This document shows, one piece after another, positions 12,101 through 20,314 of a stretch of DNA of 64,000 nt (position 1 is its first letter; each line of letters begins with the position of its first letter). The notes beneath the pieces were generated by a model. That model was not told the DNA's origin and made no database searches. It saw only the letters and a program-made list of their open reading frames with translations. Both the position numbers and the translations under genes were made by a program. The DNA lies in the NCBI GenBank assembly GCA_023428135.1, contig JAEYZG010000004.1, positions 33,641 through 97,640 of the forward strand, written 5' to 3'. This DNA is from Bacteroidota bacterium. Lineage in GTDB: Bacteria > Bacteroidota > Bacteroidia > Cytophagales > Cytophagaceae.

Positions 12101-15100
12101 TTCATTATTTCGGATCGCCAGTTGATTATTGTTATATAGATTATAAGTGGCATATATCATCGCCTTCTCCCAGCTGCCCGTAGATGTAATACTTGTACCT
12201 ATAAACTTGTTTCCTTCAAAGGTAATATTATGGGCTCCATGTATCAGATGTATCAGGGTACCATAGTCATCATTACCTGCTTCAAAGCGTAAATTTCTGA
12301 AAGAGATTCCATCTCCACCGTCTAGTTTGACCAGGTAATTTTTTTCTTTGGTACCTGAAAACCGTATCGTTACATCATCAGCCTTACCACTCTCAGGTTG
12401 AAAAACAATAGATCCTGCGCTTGCAGAGCCCACGATAGACGGTATCACAATTTGTTCCTCATATATTCCTGGTCGGATATTAAATACAACTGAATCTATA
12501 ATTCCTCTTTTGTCAAGATCCGCAACAGCCTTTGTAAGGTTATTGAAATGAGGTGCATTGCCACCTATAGTATAGTATCCTTGAAGCGCTGTGATTAGTG
12601 TGTCAGTTTTAAACAGATCATTTTCAACATGATTGTCTGTAGTACCATTGGGCCTTTCCGTCCATACTTTCAGCACATACTTTTGATCATTGGCAAAAGA
12701 ATAGTTGCCCAGTTCAGTAAGCGTTGTATCCCCGGAAGCCAGAGTTCCCAGCCAGATTTTATTGAAAAACAGAGAATCGTTGACTGTCCCTTTGATGGTA
12801 ACAGAATTAAGCTCGTTATCGCCATAGTTTCTGATAACCGCATATATGGTACTGTTACCTTCTTTCAATGGTTTCGATACCCCGGCAAGAGACTGAACAC
12901 CCGCGTCATCATCTTTAGGAGCTGTTTCGTCCGCACCAATAGAAGGAGTCTTACTGTTTCTTCTGTCCCCTTCAATATCTTCTGTTACGGCAGGAATTCC
13001 GATCCCCAATCTGTTCAATTGGATTTCACCCACTTCCCAGGTACTATCAGAGGAGAATAAAGGATCCAAGGAGACCGAATTCCAGTCCAGATTGCGGAAT
13101 ATTTTCCAATCGTTGAATGTTGGCCTTGAATTAAACAGCTTTCCTGAAGGAACAGATGCATAAAAATTATTGTAATCCGAATAGTCAAAAATGACTGAGT
13201 TATCTGCAAACAGAGCTGTTCCTTCATTTTTCAACAGTAAAATATTGTTGGCAGATCGAACCCTTACAGTGCCTGTCAACCTGAGTACAACTGCATTTAC
13301 AGATGCAGAATTTACCTGAATGGTATTATGATAGATTTCCTGAGTTCCCTCAGTGGCTATGGACACTGCAGATGTAATTGTATTGCCGGATGCTGAAATA
13401 AAGTTATTTGCAAGCAACAACTTACCTGTAGCATTGCCCGTCAGTTGAATTCCGGCCTGACCAGTTCTGACGATGATTGAATTTCTTTCTATGGAATAGT
13501 AACCATCAGCATTTTCAACCAAGATAGCCCTGTAGCTGGTAGCAGATTCTGGTGATTTTATGGAGTTGCCCTTAAGGGTTATATTGCCTTGGTATGATAA
13601 TCTGAGCGCCGAGCTACTCTGATTTGCGAACCTGTTGAAAAGGACTTTATTGTTTCTACCGGAACTTGAAAAGTTAATTCCTATAGAGCCATCAATGAAT
13701 ATATTTTCTGCAAACACATTTTCTTCAAAGGTATCTCCTGAACCAAATTCAATGATGACATCTGATTTATTTCCGGAAAATTTATTATTTCTGAATGTAA
13801 TATTCGTACCGCTGTTTTCAAACCTCACTGCTCTGCCATAAGCTGCAGAGGATACAAAATGGAGCTTTTCAAAATTGAGGAATCTGCCTTTATCAATCTT
13901 TATAGCATAATTATTTTGGGAAGCATTGATGATAGGTTTAAGTTCTGTACCAAAACTTTCAGCTCCCGAGAAGGTAATGGTGTTTACCTCTGAAGCTCCC
14001 TTGATGTAACCAAATGACAGTTGCTCTTCAAAAACACCTTCTGAAACGTTAAACGTAACAGGGCCCGCAACACCTGATTGATTAAGGGCATTCAAAGCCT
14101 GATTCAGGGTTTGGAAGTCAGCCTGAGGAACATTGCCAATCGAATAAACACCGCTAAGAGCAGTATAAAAAGGCCCCTCTATAATTGTATCATTGCTTAT
14201 ATCGGAATCGTTTGCATTCACAATCCAGGCCTTGACTGAATACTTTTTACCCTGCTCAAACGTATGAGTGCCCAGAGCTAATTCTTTTATCTCTCCAGGA
14301 TTCAAGGCACCAGACCAATCCATAGCAGGTTTAAGCGTATCATTCACTGACCATTCTATTTTAAATGCAGTAAGCGGACTGTTTCCATTGTTGGCCATGG
14401 TGAGTGTTATATCGTTTTCCCCAACAGTAACCGGCTGCTTTAAAAAGCTAAATGCATGAATAGCCAGGTCTGACTCCAATGCAAAATATTCGTCGGCACC
14501 AATATCAGGCAGGCTTTTTCTTAGCTGTCCGTCAATATCAGTGTCTATTTGCGCTATCAGCTTTCCTCTCCCTCTTACCACAGGATCAATGGTATGAAGA
14601 TCCTGTTCGTTTTTAAATACTACATCCCTTGAGATTGAATTGCTATCCAGACCTGTTGTTTTTTGATACTTCTCAAGCGTATAACTGTCATTGTTATAAA
14701 ATATCGGTAAATCAATTGCGGAAAATATATTGTTATGATCTAAGCTGAGATTACTGTTATTACTCTCGGCCTTAAATGCGGCTCCAAAGCCTTTATTAAT
14801 CAGAATATTGTTCAAAACATCACAATCCGCAACATTATTCATATATAGAGCATCGGCTCTTGCAATTCCAGGTCCCAGCAATACTGTATTATGCGCTACA
14901 AGAATATTCCTACCCCCATATAAAGCTATACCAGATGAGGCCTTCTCCGGATAGATCCTTATAAAATTATTGGCAATGAGCGACCTTACAGGCTCTGTAC
15001 TGCTTCCGGAATTGGCAGTAATCCCTCGTCCTCCTTTTAATATATTTATTTTATTATTAAGAATAGTAAAAGGATATGCGGTAGTGATGTCTATACCAGA

Positions 15101-18100
15101 AGAGGTCTCTGTTGAAGATGTTTCAATGGTATTTCCTATAGCCATGAACTCTTTCTGTCCATAAGAATATATTGCAATGGATTTCTGGTTTTTAAATGTA
15201 TTATTGGTAACGCTATTGCCTGTTGCCAAAGTGATCGATTGGTAAGAAGAATAGTTTACAGAAATACCGGTTCCTCCGTTTAGGATCAGGTTTTTATCAA
15301 AGGTATTGTATTGCTGTGAGTAAGGAGTACCATCAAGATATATAAGATCACCTGTATAGGAAGAAGGGCCTTCGATACGACAATTGCTAAAGATATTGTA
15401 GTTACTGCCGTTCTTAAGCAGGATCGCAACACCATAAGTAGAATGCTCTGACCTTATAGTCATGGAAGTAAAACGCACATAAGAACAGGTGTCAAGAAGC
15501 AGGGTATAATTGTTTGAGGAAGAAGCATAGAAACTAAGAATTACAGAAGTACTGTCACCACTTTCAGAACTAAAGGTAACCGTATTATCCTCTGAAGCAC
15601 CTTTGATTTTTGAAAGTGCAATCTGCTCCAGGTAAGTATCCGGCCTCACTTTAAACACTACTTTTCCTGAGATCCCTGATCTTTTCAGACATGTAACCGC
15701 CTGTGTAAAAGTAGTAAAGTCAGGATTGCTTCCACCTATTGTATAAGTTCCTGCCAGAGGAGTTGTAAAGTTTGATACAGAAAGCGTGTCATTTTCAGGA
15801 CTATCATCCGGAGTCTGTAAAAGTTTAAATGTAAATGTAACAGAGCTACACGTATTAATATTGACTGAACCTAGCAAAATGGTATCTTGCTTCAACGAAG
15901 GCAAAGAGCCTGTCCACATATAAGGAATCTGTTCTGCGCCATTGATTGTCCAGTCCACTGAGAATGACGAAGCAGATTGAAGCCCATAATTTCTCACAAT
16001 TATCTTCAAAGATCTTTCTTTAGAACCTGAAATTCCGGAAGTAACCAGACCTATAATTCCTAAGTCCTTACCCGTAGGGACATATTCTGACGCACCGATA
16101 TCGGATGGTATTCTCCTGGTCTTACCGGTAATGTCTTCGGTTACTGCTGATAGATATTTTCCTTTACCAACCAGTTGCTTATTACTAAAAATGTAGGAGC
16201 TGTCTGTTATTAATCCGGGATCTACAGAAAGTGAATGATGGTCTTTATCACGAAGACTGATCCACTTAGCAAGGGAGAGGTTATTGTCCGGATGATTATA
16301 AGATACGTAAGAATAAATCAATGAAGTGCCATTGGTATACAGGTTATTATTATCAGACTTTATTTCTTCATGAGCAGTGCTGTTGCCGAAATAAAAGACA
16401 TTACTTTTACCCGTATTAATCAGGTTGTTGTTATAGAATTCAACACCTGGACATGTACCATAGAAATAAATAGTGGAGCTACCTGAAACACTTGTATGAA
16501 TGGTGTTGTTATAAAATGCAATATGCTTACTGGTTTCCAGATATATTCCCTGCGAACCTGAAGGGCCTTTACACCTTATATAATTATTGGCTAATATAAT
16601 TTTATTCGAAGCATTTTCATGACCACTTCCTTTAAAATATACACCATGCCCTTCAACAACCTGGATGTCGTTTTTCAGTATTCTGGCGACACCTTTGTAG
16701 TTTTCAAAATATAACCCCGTAATGTATGACTGAGAGGGCTGTTGTTTGATCCTGTTATTTTCTATCAACAGCTTTCTGTTACCCGTCAGGTTGACTTGCC
16801 CCTGAATAACGTTACCTTTGATAACTACTTCTGATATAGAATCAGTTCCTCCAATGTATATCGCCCCACTGTTGAAGATTGAATTGTTCTGAACTAATAA
16901 AGATGATGGAGCTGTCTGACCTGAGGAAGCATTGATGGCATAATAAGAAGAATAGGAAGATCCGGCATTCATCCTGTTGTTTTCGATCCTGGTGCCGTTG
17001 TAATTATTCTGCAGCAGAATAACACCTCCGTAGGTACCTGTAATCTGGAAGGTTAATCCTTTTACAGTAACATTTCCCGTATTCGAGATTCTAAAGACAT
17101 AATTACTATCGCTTCTGGAAGAGATGGCCATCATAACTTTGCTGCTATCTCCAGATTCTGACTGAAAAGTAATACGGTTGTTCTGACTTGCCCCCTGAAC
17201 GTTTTCAAGAGCCACTCTTTCCGAGTATTGCCCGTCACGGATTAAAAAATTAACCGATCCTCCGATACCGCCATTATTGAGTGTTTGTATTACCTTCCTA
17301 AAAGAAGTAAAATCAGGATCTGTACCTCCGATGGTGTAATTTCCAGCAGGCAAAGCTGTATAGATATTGGAATACTTCACACTGTCAATGCCTATTCCAT
17401 CTTTCATGAGAATGAAAGCAATTGTATAGGCTATTGATTTTTCGAATTGGATCTCTGTCACAGGTACAATAACATGACTACCAGATGCTAACGACTGGTT
17501 CCACTCTTTGACACCCATAACCTGATCGTTCACTTTACATACTATTGAAAATGCTAAAACGGCAGCACTTCCTGTATTATCTACTGAAACCTTTACAGGA
17601 TATGAGCCTGGCAAAAAAGGTGCCTGGGGAAGTTCAACTGCCCCTATACTTAATTTTGTACCGGTGGTCGTAAACTCCATCGCTCCAATATCCGGTTGAG
17701 TTTGATTTCGTACAGCACCATTTAAATCTGTCTGAACACCTTCCTGATAAACACCACTGCCTTCCAGTAATTTGTTATTGGGTAAAAAGTCAGTTTCCGC
17801 TACAAACAGAGGATTAGTATGTATAGAATTCGGGTCGTTCTTACTAAACGCTTGCCATGCGCTTAATCCATAACCATTCTGATCAACTATAACCTGATGC
17901 TTTCCTTTGGAAAAATAAACGTTTTTGTTTAAAACCAAGTCTGCCGTATCCAATCCTGTAAAGGTGATCGCCAATGGTGCCGCTGATCCGCGTGCATAGA
18001 ATATATTATTAAGAAACTTTATGTTTTTAAGCCTGCTTCCTAAAAAAGGATTGCTTGCCTCAAGGTCGCTTTCTATCCTGATTGAATTAAAGCTGATATT

Positions 18101-19981
18101 AATATCCGAAGCAGATATAAGATTAATTCCTTTTGAAGCGATGGTAGTTCCCCCCATTCTGATCCCATTATTAAATATACCTGGAACACTGGAGTTGCCA
18201 AACGAAGACTGAGCAACCACAATCCCTGTTCCGTTTCCTGAATTTTTTATGTAGTTACTGCTTATTGTAGATCCTCCCACAACCCTTGACAGATATATCC
18301 CGGAAGCTCCGTTCGCAGAAAGCGTTATGGTATTTTTGTGAATTACAAGATCTCTTTGATCGGATAAATAAATTCCATAGGCAGTGCTTCCTGAAATTCT
18401 GTTCCCTTCTATTCTAATATGTTCATCCGTTGGGCTTTTGCTATTATTATAATTGTAAATTCCATAACTACCATTGTTAATGACATTATTCTTAAAAGTT
18501 ATGTTCCCAAAATAAACATCCTGGATATTAGACTTTACAAAATAAACCGGTGATAGCAGGACACCTGTCGATGTTGTGGGCCTACCATTAATTCTGTTAT
18601 TCTCAAATGTAAGATGAGAAGCTCCATTTGTGAGATTAATTACAGTTCCATAAGAAGTAGAGGTTCCTCCTACTGATAAGATAAGCTTCTTGAAAATAAC
18701 ATGAGAGGTTCCATTAAAAACCACTACGTTGGAGCTACTGGAAGTAAGGTTGTTAATAATGGTTACAGAAGTACTATCACCATTCTCTGGCTCAAAGGTA
18801 ATCGTGTTGATTTCTGAGGCACCTTTTATTTTTGTAAATACGAGGCCCTGAGAATACGTACCCGGCTTGATTTTGAAAGTGACTGGGCCACAAACTCCAT
18901 TCTGGTTCAGGGAAGTTACAGCTGCCTGAACACTTGTAAAATCCTCTCCTGTACCCACTGTGTAGGTGCCTGCCATGGCCGGACGTACAGTAACATAGCT
19001 TGTGTCTGATGCTCCTGCATTGCCTGCAACTGTTACCCAGGCTTTTATATTATAATCTGCATACTGATTAAATGACAGACTACCGATCTTAAAAATGTTG
19101 GATCCCGACTGCGGTGTCCCCGGAGCAATGCTCCCAGGCACCTGGAAGGCTTGCTGTAGTTCACCGTTTACATCCCAGTTAACAATAGCATTGTTCAAAC
19201 TTGTTGAACCATTATTCGTGATACTGATCGATACATCCTGACTGCCAATACAAGAATGTACCTGCTGGAAATCCAGATTTGCAGAAACCATGGAAGCATT
19301 TCTTTTGATCTCCAATAAGTTTCTGTGAAAATTCTGAGCATGATTGAAAGGCAACAGATATATAAAACTATTGAGCGCACTCACTATTATTTTACCATTT
19401 CCCCATGACTTTTCAGCAAGTATGACACTGGTGGAATCTCGTTTGTTGATCAAAAGCGGTTTTAATCCGGCTCCCTCAAACCTTCCATAAGCAAGCACAT
19501 TGAAGCTATTATAGCCCTTGAAAGCAGAAGGAATGGGCTGATGAGGTCCTGAAAATGCAGGGTGTGCAGCATCAACTATATAAGCGCTGTCACATCGAGC
19601 CCCTGAGATTACTTTAATGTTCCCTATTAAATCAATATTCTGGCTCGCATCGTAGATGGTAATGTACAGCACCCCTCCTTCCAAAACCCACCTTTCCAGC
19701 TTTTCCTTATTTAAAGAAAGATAATCACGTATGCTAGAAGATGCCCTGTTCCCTGTTATATAAATAGTTTTAATATTCTTATCAATGGCGGAGTCAGCTC
19801 CAGGAGTAGACAAAGCGTGTCTTTCCCAAAGACCTTCCCCCCATACCTTATCAAAATCCAGTAAATAATTCTTATTGGTATTGTTAAGTGAATTATCCGC
19901 CTCTAACACAACCTGTGCAAAGGTTTCGGGCACTTTAAAGATTGCACAGATTAAAACAATCAAGATATATAACTTCTTCAT
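3110..19981 (-). CDS. Giant multidomain surface protein: six beta-helix modules, Ig-like, eight CARDB, PPC
   Basis: About 5,623 residues from the ATG giving MKKLYILIVLIC, a standard signal peptide ending near TFAQ; ATGs at 19987 and 20011 are possible but lengthen the N-region. After a short N-terminal domain and a CARDB-like stretch, six modules of about 530 residues begin near residues 339, 882, 1414, 1946, 2471 and 3009. Each opens with a YTIGG-xxPDF-like motif, runs through Asn-rich right-handed parallel beta-helix repeats, ends in a (D)IGADE(F/Y)-like motif, and is joined by a CARDB-like linker. About nine Ig-like domains (C-x-G ... WSTG ... TTTYxV) follow, about 3540-4220. Then come an FN3-like domain (about 4220-4310), eight CARDB domains (about 4313-5320), a PPC-like domain (about 5330-5430) and an IPT/TIG-like domain. 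No T9SS sorting domain is visible at the end (HITLKIIK). Probably a cell-surface adhesin or glycan-binding scaffold (inference). First gene of an operon with the two genes downstream. Confidence 0.9.
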   Translation of the reverse strand: MKKLYILIVLICAIFKVPETFAQVVLEADNSLNNTNKNYLLDFDKVWGEGLWERHALSTPGADSAIDKNIKTIYITGNRASSSIRDYLSLNKEKLERWVLEGGVLYITIYDASQNIDLIGNIKVISGARCDSAYIVDAAHPAFSGPHQPIPSAFKGYNSFNVLAYGRFEGAGLKPLLINKRDSTSVILAEKSWGNGKIIVSALNSFIYLLPFNHAQNFHRNLLEIKRNASMVSANLDFQQVHSCIGSQDVSISITNNGSTSLNNAIVNWDVNGELQQAFQVPGSIAPGTPQSGSNIFKIGSLSFNQYADYNIKAWVTVAGNAGASDTSYVTVRPAMAGTYTVGTGEDFTSVQAAVTSLNQNGVCGPVTFKIKPGTYSQGLVFTKIKGASEINTITFEPENGDSTSVTIINNLTSSSSNVVVFNGTSHVIFKKLILSVGGTSTSYGTVINLTNGASHLTFENNRINGRPTTSTGVLLSPVYFVKSNIQDVYFGNITFKNNVINNGSYGIYNYNNSKSPTDEHIRIEGNRISGSTAYGIYLSDQRDLVIHKNTITLSANGASGIYLSRVVGGSTISSNYIKNSGNGTGIVVAQSSFGNSSVPGIFNNGIRMGGTTIASKGINLISASDINISFNSIRIESDLEASNPFLGSRLKNIKFLNNIFYARGSAAPLAITFTGLDTADLVLNKNVYFSKGKHQVIVDQNGYGLSAWQAFSKNDPNSIHTNPLFVAETDFLPNNKLLEGSGVYQEGVQTDLNGAVRNQTQPDIGAMEFTTTGTKLSIGAVELPQAPFLPGSYPVKVSVDNTGSAAVLAFSIVCKVNDQVMGVKEWNQSLASGSHVIVPVTEIQFEKSIAYTIAFILMKDGIGIDSVKYSNIYTALPAGNYTIGGTDPDFTSFRKVIQTLNNGGIGGSVNFLIRDGQYSERVALENVQGASQNNRITFQSESGDSSKVMMAISSRSDSNYVFRISNTGNVTVKGLTFQITGTYGGVILLQNNYNGTRIENNRMNAGSSYSSYYAINASSGQTAPSSLLVQNNSIFNSGAIYIGGTDSISEVVIKGNVIQGQVNLTGNRKLLIENNRIKQQPSQSYITGLYFENYKGVARILKNDIQVVEGHGVYFKGSGHENASNKIILANNYIRCKGPSGSQGIYLETSKHIAFYNNTIHTSVSGSSTIYFYGTCPGVEFYNNNLINTGKSNVFYFGNSTAHEEIKSDNNNLYTNGTSLIYSYVSYNHPDNNLSLAKWISLRDKDHHSLSVDPGLITDSSYIFSNKQLVGKGKYLSAVTEDITGKTRRIPSDIGASEYVPTGKDLGIIGLVTSGISGSKERSLKIIVRNYGLQSASSFSVDWTINGAEQIPYMWTGSLPSLKQDTILLGSVNINTCSSVTFTFKLLQTPDDSPENDTLSVSNFTTPLAGTYTIGGSNPDFTTFTQAVTCLKRSGISGKVVFKVRPDTYLEQIALSKIKGASEDNTVTFSSESGDSTSVILSFYASSSNNYTLLLDTCSYVRFTSMTIRSEHSTYGVAILLKNGSNYNIFSNCRIEGPSSYTGDLIYLDGTPYSQQYNTFDKNLILNGGTGISVNYSSYQSITLATGNSVTNNTFKNQKSIAIYSYGQKEFMAIGNTIETSSTETSSGIDITTAYPFTILNNKINILKGGRGITANSGSSTEPVRSLIANNFIRIYPEKASSGIALYGGRNILVAHNTVLLGPGIARADALYMNNVADCDVLNNILINKGFGAAFKAESNNSNLSLDHNNIFSAIDLPIFYNNDSYTLEKYQKTTGLDSNSISRDVVFKNEQDLHTIDPVVRGRGKLIAQIDTDIDGQLRKSLPDIGADEYFALESDLAIHAFSFLKQPVTVGENDITLTMANNGNSPLTAFKIEWSVNDTLKPAMDWSGALNPGEIKELALGTHTFEQGKKYSVKAWIVNANDSDISNDTIIEGPFYTALSGVYSIGNVPQADFQTLNQALNALNQSGVAGPVTFNVSEGVFEEQLSFGYIKGASEVNTITFSGAESFGTELKPIINASQNNYAIKIDKGRFLNFEKLHFVSSAAYGRAVRFENSGTNITFRNNKFSGNKSDVIIEFGSGDTFEENVFAENIFIDGSIGINFSSSGRNNKVLFNRFANQSSSALRLSYQGNITLKGNSIKSPESATSYRAILVENADGYYSIERNSIIVRTGQAGIQLTGNATGKLLLANNFISASGNTITSAVSIATEGTQEIYHNTIQVNSASVNAVVLRLTGTVRVRSANNILLLKNEGTALFADNSVIFDYSDYNNFYASVPSGKLFNSRPTFNDWKIFRNLDWNSVSLDPLFSSDSTWEVGEIQLNRLGIGIPAVTEDIEGDRRNSKTPSIGADETAPKDDDAGVQSLAGVSKPLKEGNSTIYAVIRNYGDNELNSVTIKGTVNDSLFFNKIWLGTLASGDTTLTELGNYSFANDQKYVLKVWTERPNGTTDNHVENDLFKTDTLITALQGYYTIGGNAPHFNNLTKAVADLDKRGIIDSVVFNIRPGIYEEQIVIPSIVGSASAGSIVFQPESGKADDVTIRFSGTKEKNYLVKLDGGDGISFRNLRFEAGNDDYGTLIHLIHGAHNITFEGNKFIGTSITSTGSWEKAMIYATYNLYNNNQLAIRNNEFLNGSYGVLLSGQTSGDLVKDLIIRNNRFVNQQAISIGLTSMENAEVSFNEIVSEESGTQFKGIQAAACYKNSKVVSNKLILKNGGTGIYAYEYDQFKSQPGLLVANNFISVSGNSCIGIENTSGYISRYVHNSIYINSASVNTRNAGLLLSGTSLTAQNNCIVAAGTAYCVNFTTLPFRCDYNNYYGGNVGYTGNIKYPTLSEWQNVTKLDFNSSKLNPGWISTTDLHASNALLAKSVPSLPLVQLDIDGDIRDTLTAPGADEFNPKGADAALKRFVSPVLPFESGFNEIKVVLVNNGTDTLRNVTFDWAFNNVRQNPLVWNGSLKSKDSVIVDLGKYEFLSGTNYALKVWTHLPNGTQDLIQINDTLYSGNLLPAMSGIYTIGGTSPDFVNFSQAVNALHARGVSGKVTFKVREGIYNEQLVLNKIAGVSENNAITFESEVNDSSAVTIAYKTAESSNYVVLLNGVNYVTFRDMTLRSTGNQSYQNYYGAVMSLREGASHNTIENCLLVSFNYSTTNGGRTVVNASEDSDNNTFVNNTFVNGTYAINLTGRATSYKTNRIENNRILNQQFGGIRLSYQSNTTVWGNTISSLVNDLNYKAISLENSKGNEIFANKITIRSQYSTGIYIYTISATASQPLLVYNNFIDNSTSGETYGIFARDAQHLKVYFNTVRLTGKTTNTAACGILFSSGASIQNNIFAHLNEGMALYLAGTGINSNYNNLYTNGPLLCQWGSSSTKYASLEEYVAASGLDNNSISIDPLFKGPDDLHITQVHLDGAGTPIAGITDDIDGHLRNATRPDMGADEFGAGLHLNDIGVTSLIAPVSACDMSNVYEVKVRLQNYGVDTISKFGVAYRVNGGIPVIETVESFILYPGKTSVYTFKTPVDLTVRGQYIFDVYTVLSGDTVNRNDSLLNIVVQHYPAVTVKAMNDTIVCQGQRVRLQASGAHSYEWYYQGSSNPFSTGNSFYQEVGSNRVLVVKGFSEFNCHATDTATIRVKPKPSVPVISRSGESSRCKSDTIYLFSDIKKSIFWSTGQSTASIAATKSGNYSVTHIDSVSGCTSSASIYVGKPASPRATVSNNNICPGQSSLLKIEGSGIKSVLWSTGEKTSSLTVQPQSTTTYTVDVETEEGCTYAFALTVSVKSAMVFSPEIFSVTVLDSAVCPGTPASVKVHARGEDYSWAENGIEKEFTYTPTKKTTYTINVKGGTCSEEVATARFTIDVLPEPARAPIIVATGAKSLSLCEADSIILNSSDYNENIIWSTGDTSQSIKVLQHGIYSVSHVNSYGCMKTASVKIDNPPTPYITGNTEICEGESTRLSVINGNKFLWSTGDTTSSIVVTPQTSTKYSVKVEILEGCTYYLSTEVTFKQLPRITAISADTTICKGQEVTLQVSGTATDFLWSDGQKGATVKVRPDKTTIYSVKATNSCNKNPIEDFQNMTVTVLPVPVAPVINHPDSVYICKGTSILLMSDVKDSIRWSTGQITSEISLSDTGKVYLTRFNQYSCVTLDSVQILYPSKPLLKVGGRGFSTICKGDTAILSISGVKNSFWTTGASTSSITTVPYQTTVYHVSGSDIYGCAYSDSIEITVIEPQSPVVPANMLPSSQNVSELPLPLQLSWAPSNHASKYHVYIWESSLTKPDAPFASGIDQIGLVIKDKQLAYGKTYYWQIEALNSCKQTEGPVEQFSIRALPDLVVQNVLTPASAFSGQQILVSWEVKNIGKGNTVTTESWYDGIYLSADSIFDPNLDRYITGVVNKTALDTGKAYLSSATITLPKGIAGTYYIFVESNKHNGLVEAERSNNMGRNTRYMLVNLTPSPDFQVTQVIVPFNSFSGQEIDVRWTVQNKGKGVNEERRWSDRIFLSKDSIFKSGQAVELKTIEVSEILDPGVSYERVTKAKLPLEISGKYFIHVLTDAKDQVYEYAFNNNNSLTSSALEIILLPPSDLIPVNVTFPSPVSNLEKVTISWTVKNQGGSETNTQKWRDNIYLSKDLQFNEKNAKLLGSKTYYKSLKIDSSYTQSVEVNIPSQISGPYYIFVQTDKDNEVFEYKNEDNNIYRSSTLMTINNADIVVENLHVLNDTVKSGERINLQWIVKNNGKGIVSTTNWTDSLYLSLTSDPYDKENIALGRQMPSVSKSLAQGDTILLQGSFVVPEGVHGNYCLILKINSDNNLFEGTSPNANNISTKSVNILLSPWADLVVTGVKTDSSSLTAGDTLKVAFTVANKGNATAKKSQWVEGLYLSSYSKPGEKVEYVGGVTSSGSLSPGDSNSYNVSIAIDPTLKAGDYYLHVHTDATNSIFEHTNETNNISVYGPLTIKASPQHSLLLAHLETEDTLNTAIEYSFQWKVTNTGQKHTGVRSWNDVLFLSKDTLIQSGIDLKLTTVANYKGLAPDSSYSKTGGLNIPDGMIGNYYLIMLSNYDSKMDSLYNKPGSHYFNARKIIPVRIQQSTTPDLQVSSLSVPSFAKSGQPITINYSVTNLGAGATRPFNWTDKFYLSTDFVVQKDKDILVGTINRTSTLEPGKSYADSVRLNIPANVSGNYILIAYTDETNKQFEAEYEDNNTAYRPLTIERPLPSDLVVSAVQFPEKEYLNGSYVDISWTLSNQGTNPANGYAEDHVYLSTDTEWDVNDVLLVNYGRNLNVAPLSSVTVTRKVMVQQVPFGNYYVIVKSDARNNIFETNDQNNTAVSAAMMKVDVREMFLNKTEITTLQNNVRLYYKITIPDSLAGETMLVSLNADEVQSVNELYISYEAAPDRNKYEAAFSKPFFGDQEVIIPKLKAGTYYVMAYGYHRLQINQDITLKAEILPFEIRSVETNRGGDAGMVTTCIQGAKFTDQTRFKLVGDDTVVDAVKLYFINSSKVFVTFRMDGVPTGFYDVVAEEPLTKERALYLNGFTVEKSTGYKLETDLEHPDQTTLGRIVPIHIYYANGGNIDIPTPERAVISLTKVPVAKTVEDLGFNLHSLLLRFEEPDGPSDILRPGVAGAITIYTKAIRHITLKIIK

Positions 19982-20011
19982 GAGCATTCTAAAGTCTAAA
20001 AGCCAATCCAT

Positions 20012-20314
20012 TGGGCAAAAAGTCGCAAGCTATGGGATGACCATTTTTTAGACAAGTATAAATTCACGAATAAGGCATTTGAATTTACGAAAGTAGATGT
20101 TTGAATTTAGGAACGTATCTAAAATAATATTTCCGATTTTCCAAAAAAGACCGAACTCTTAACCCAAGAGAGTTGATCACATTTTTTCTAAAATATTATA
20201 TTCTTTCCATTGATATTGCAAGGATTAGACTCGATGCAATTCTTTGTCTATAAAGAAGACAATTCCGGCTAGATCAAACTCACTTGAACAATACAATGCT
20301 TATGGCAGTTCCTG
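20012..20314. other. Intergenic region upstream of the giant gene
   Basis: 303 bp between the DoxX gene and the giant gene, both on the minus strand. It contains three tandem imperfect 21-22-bp repeats (20061-20124, listed separately) and, next to them, TATACTTG on the minus strand (20053-20060), one base off the Bacteroidota -7 consensus. A weak 6-bp inverted repeat (AACTCT/AGAGTT) lies near 20155-20175. No small ORF or RNA gene was recognised. Confidence 0.5.
20061..20124. repeat. Three imperfect 21-22-bp tandem repeats upstream of giant gene
   Basis: Units at 20061-20081, 20082-20103 and 20104-20124. Each begins AATT(T/C)A(C/G)GAA; the first two end ATTTG or TTTG. The period is about two helical turns, which would place the conserved half of each unit on the same DNA face. 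They lie 80-145 bp upstream of the chosen start of the giant surface protein gene, so a regulator-binding array is possible. This is inferred only from position and periodicity. Confidence 0.5.

Noticed and set aside
9690..19000. Regularly spaced repeats that might look like a CRISPR or satellite array
   Set aside because: The period is 1.6 kb, the similarity is in the encoded protein, and the frame is open throughout; it is a modular gene.
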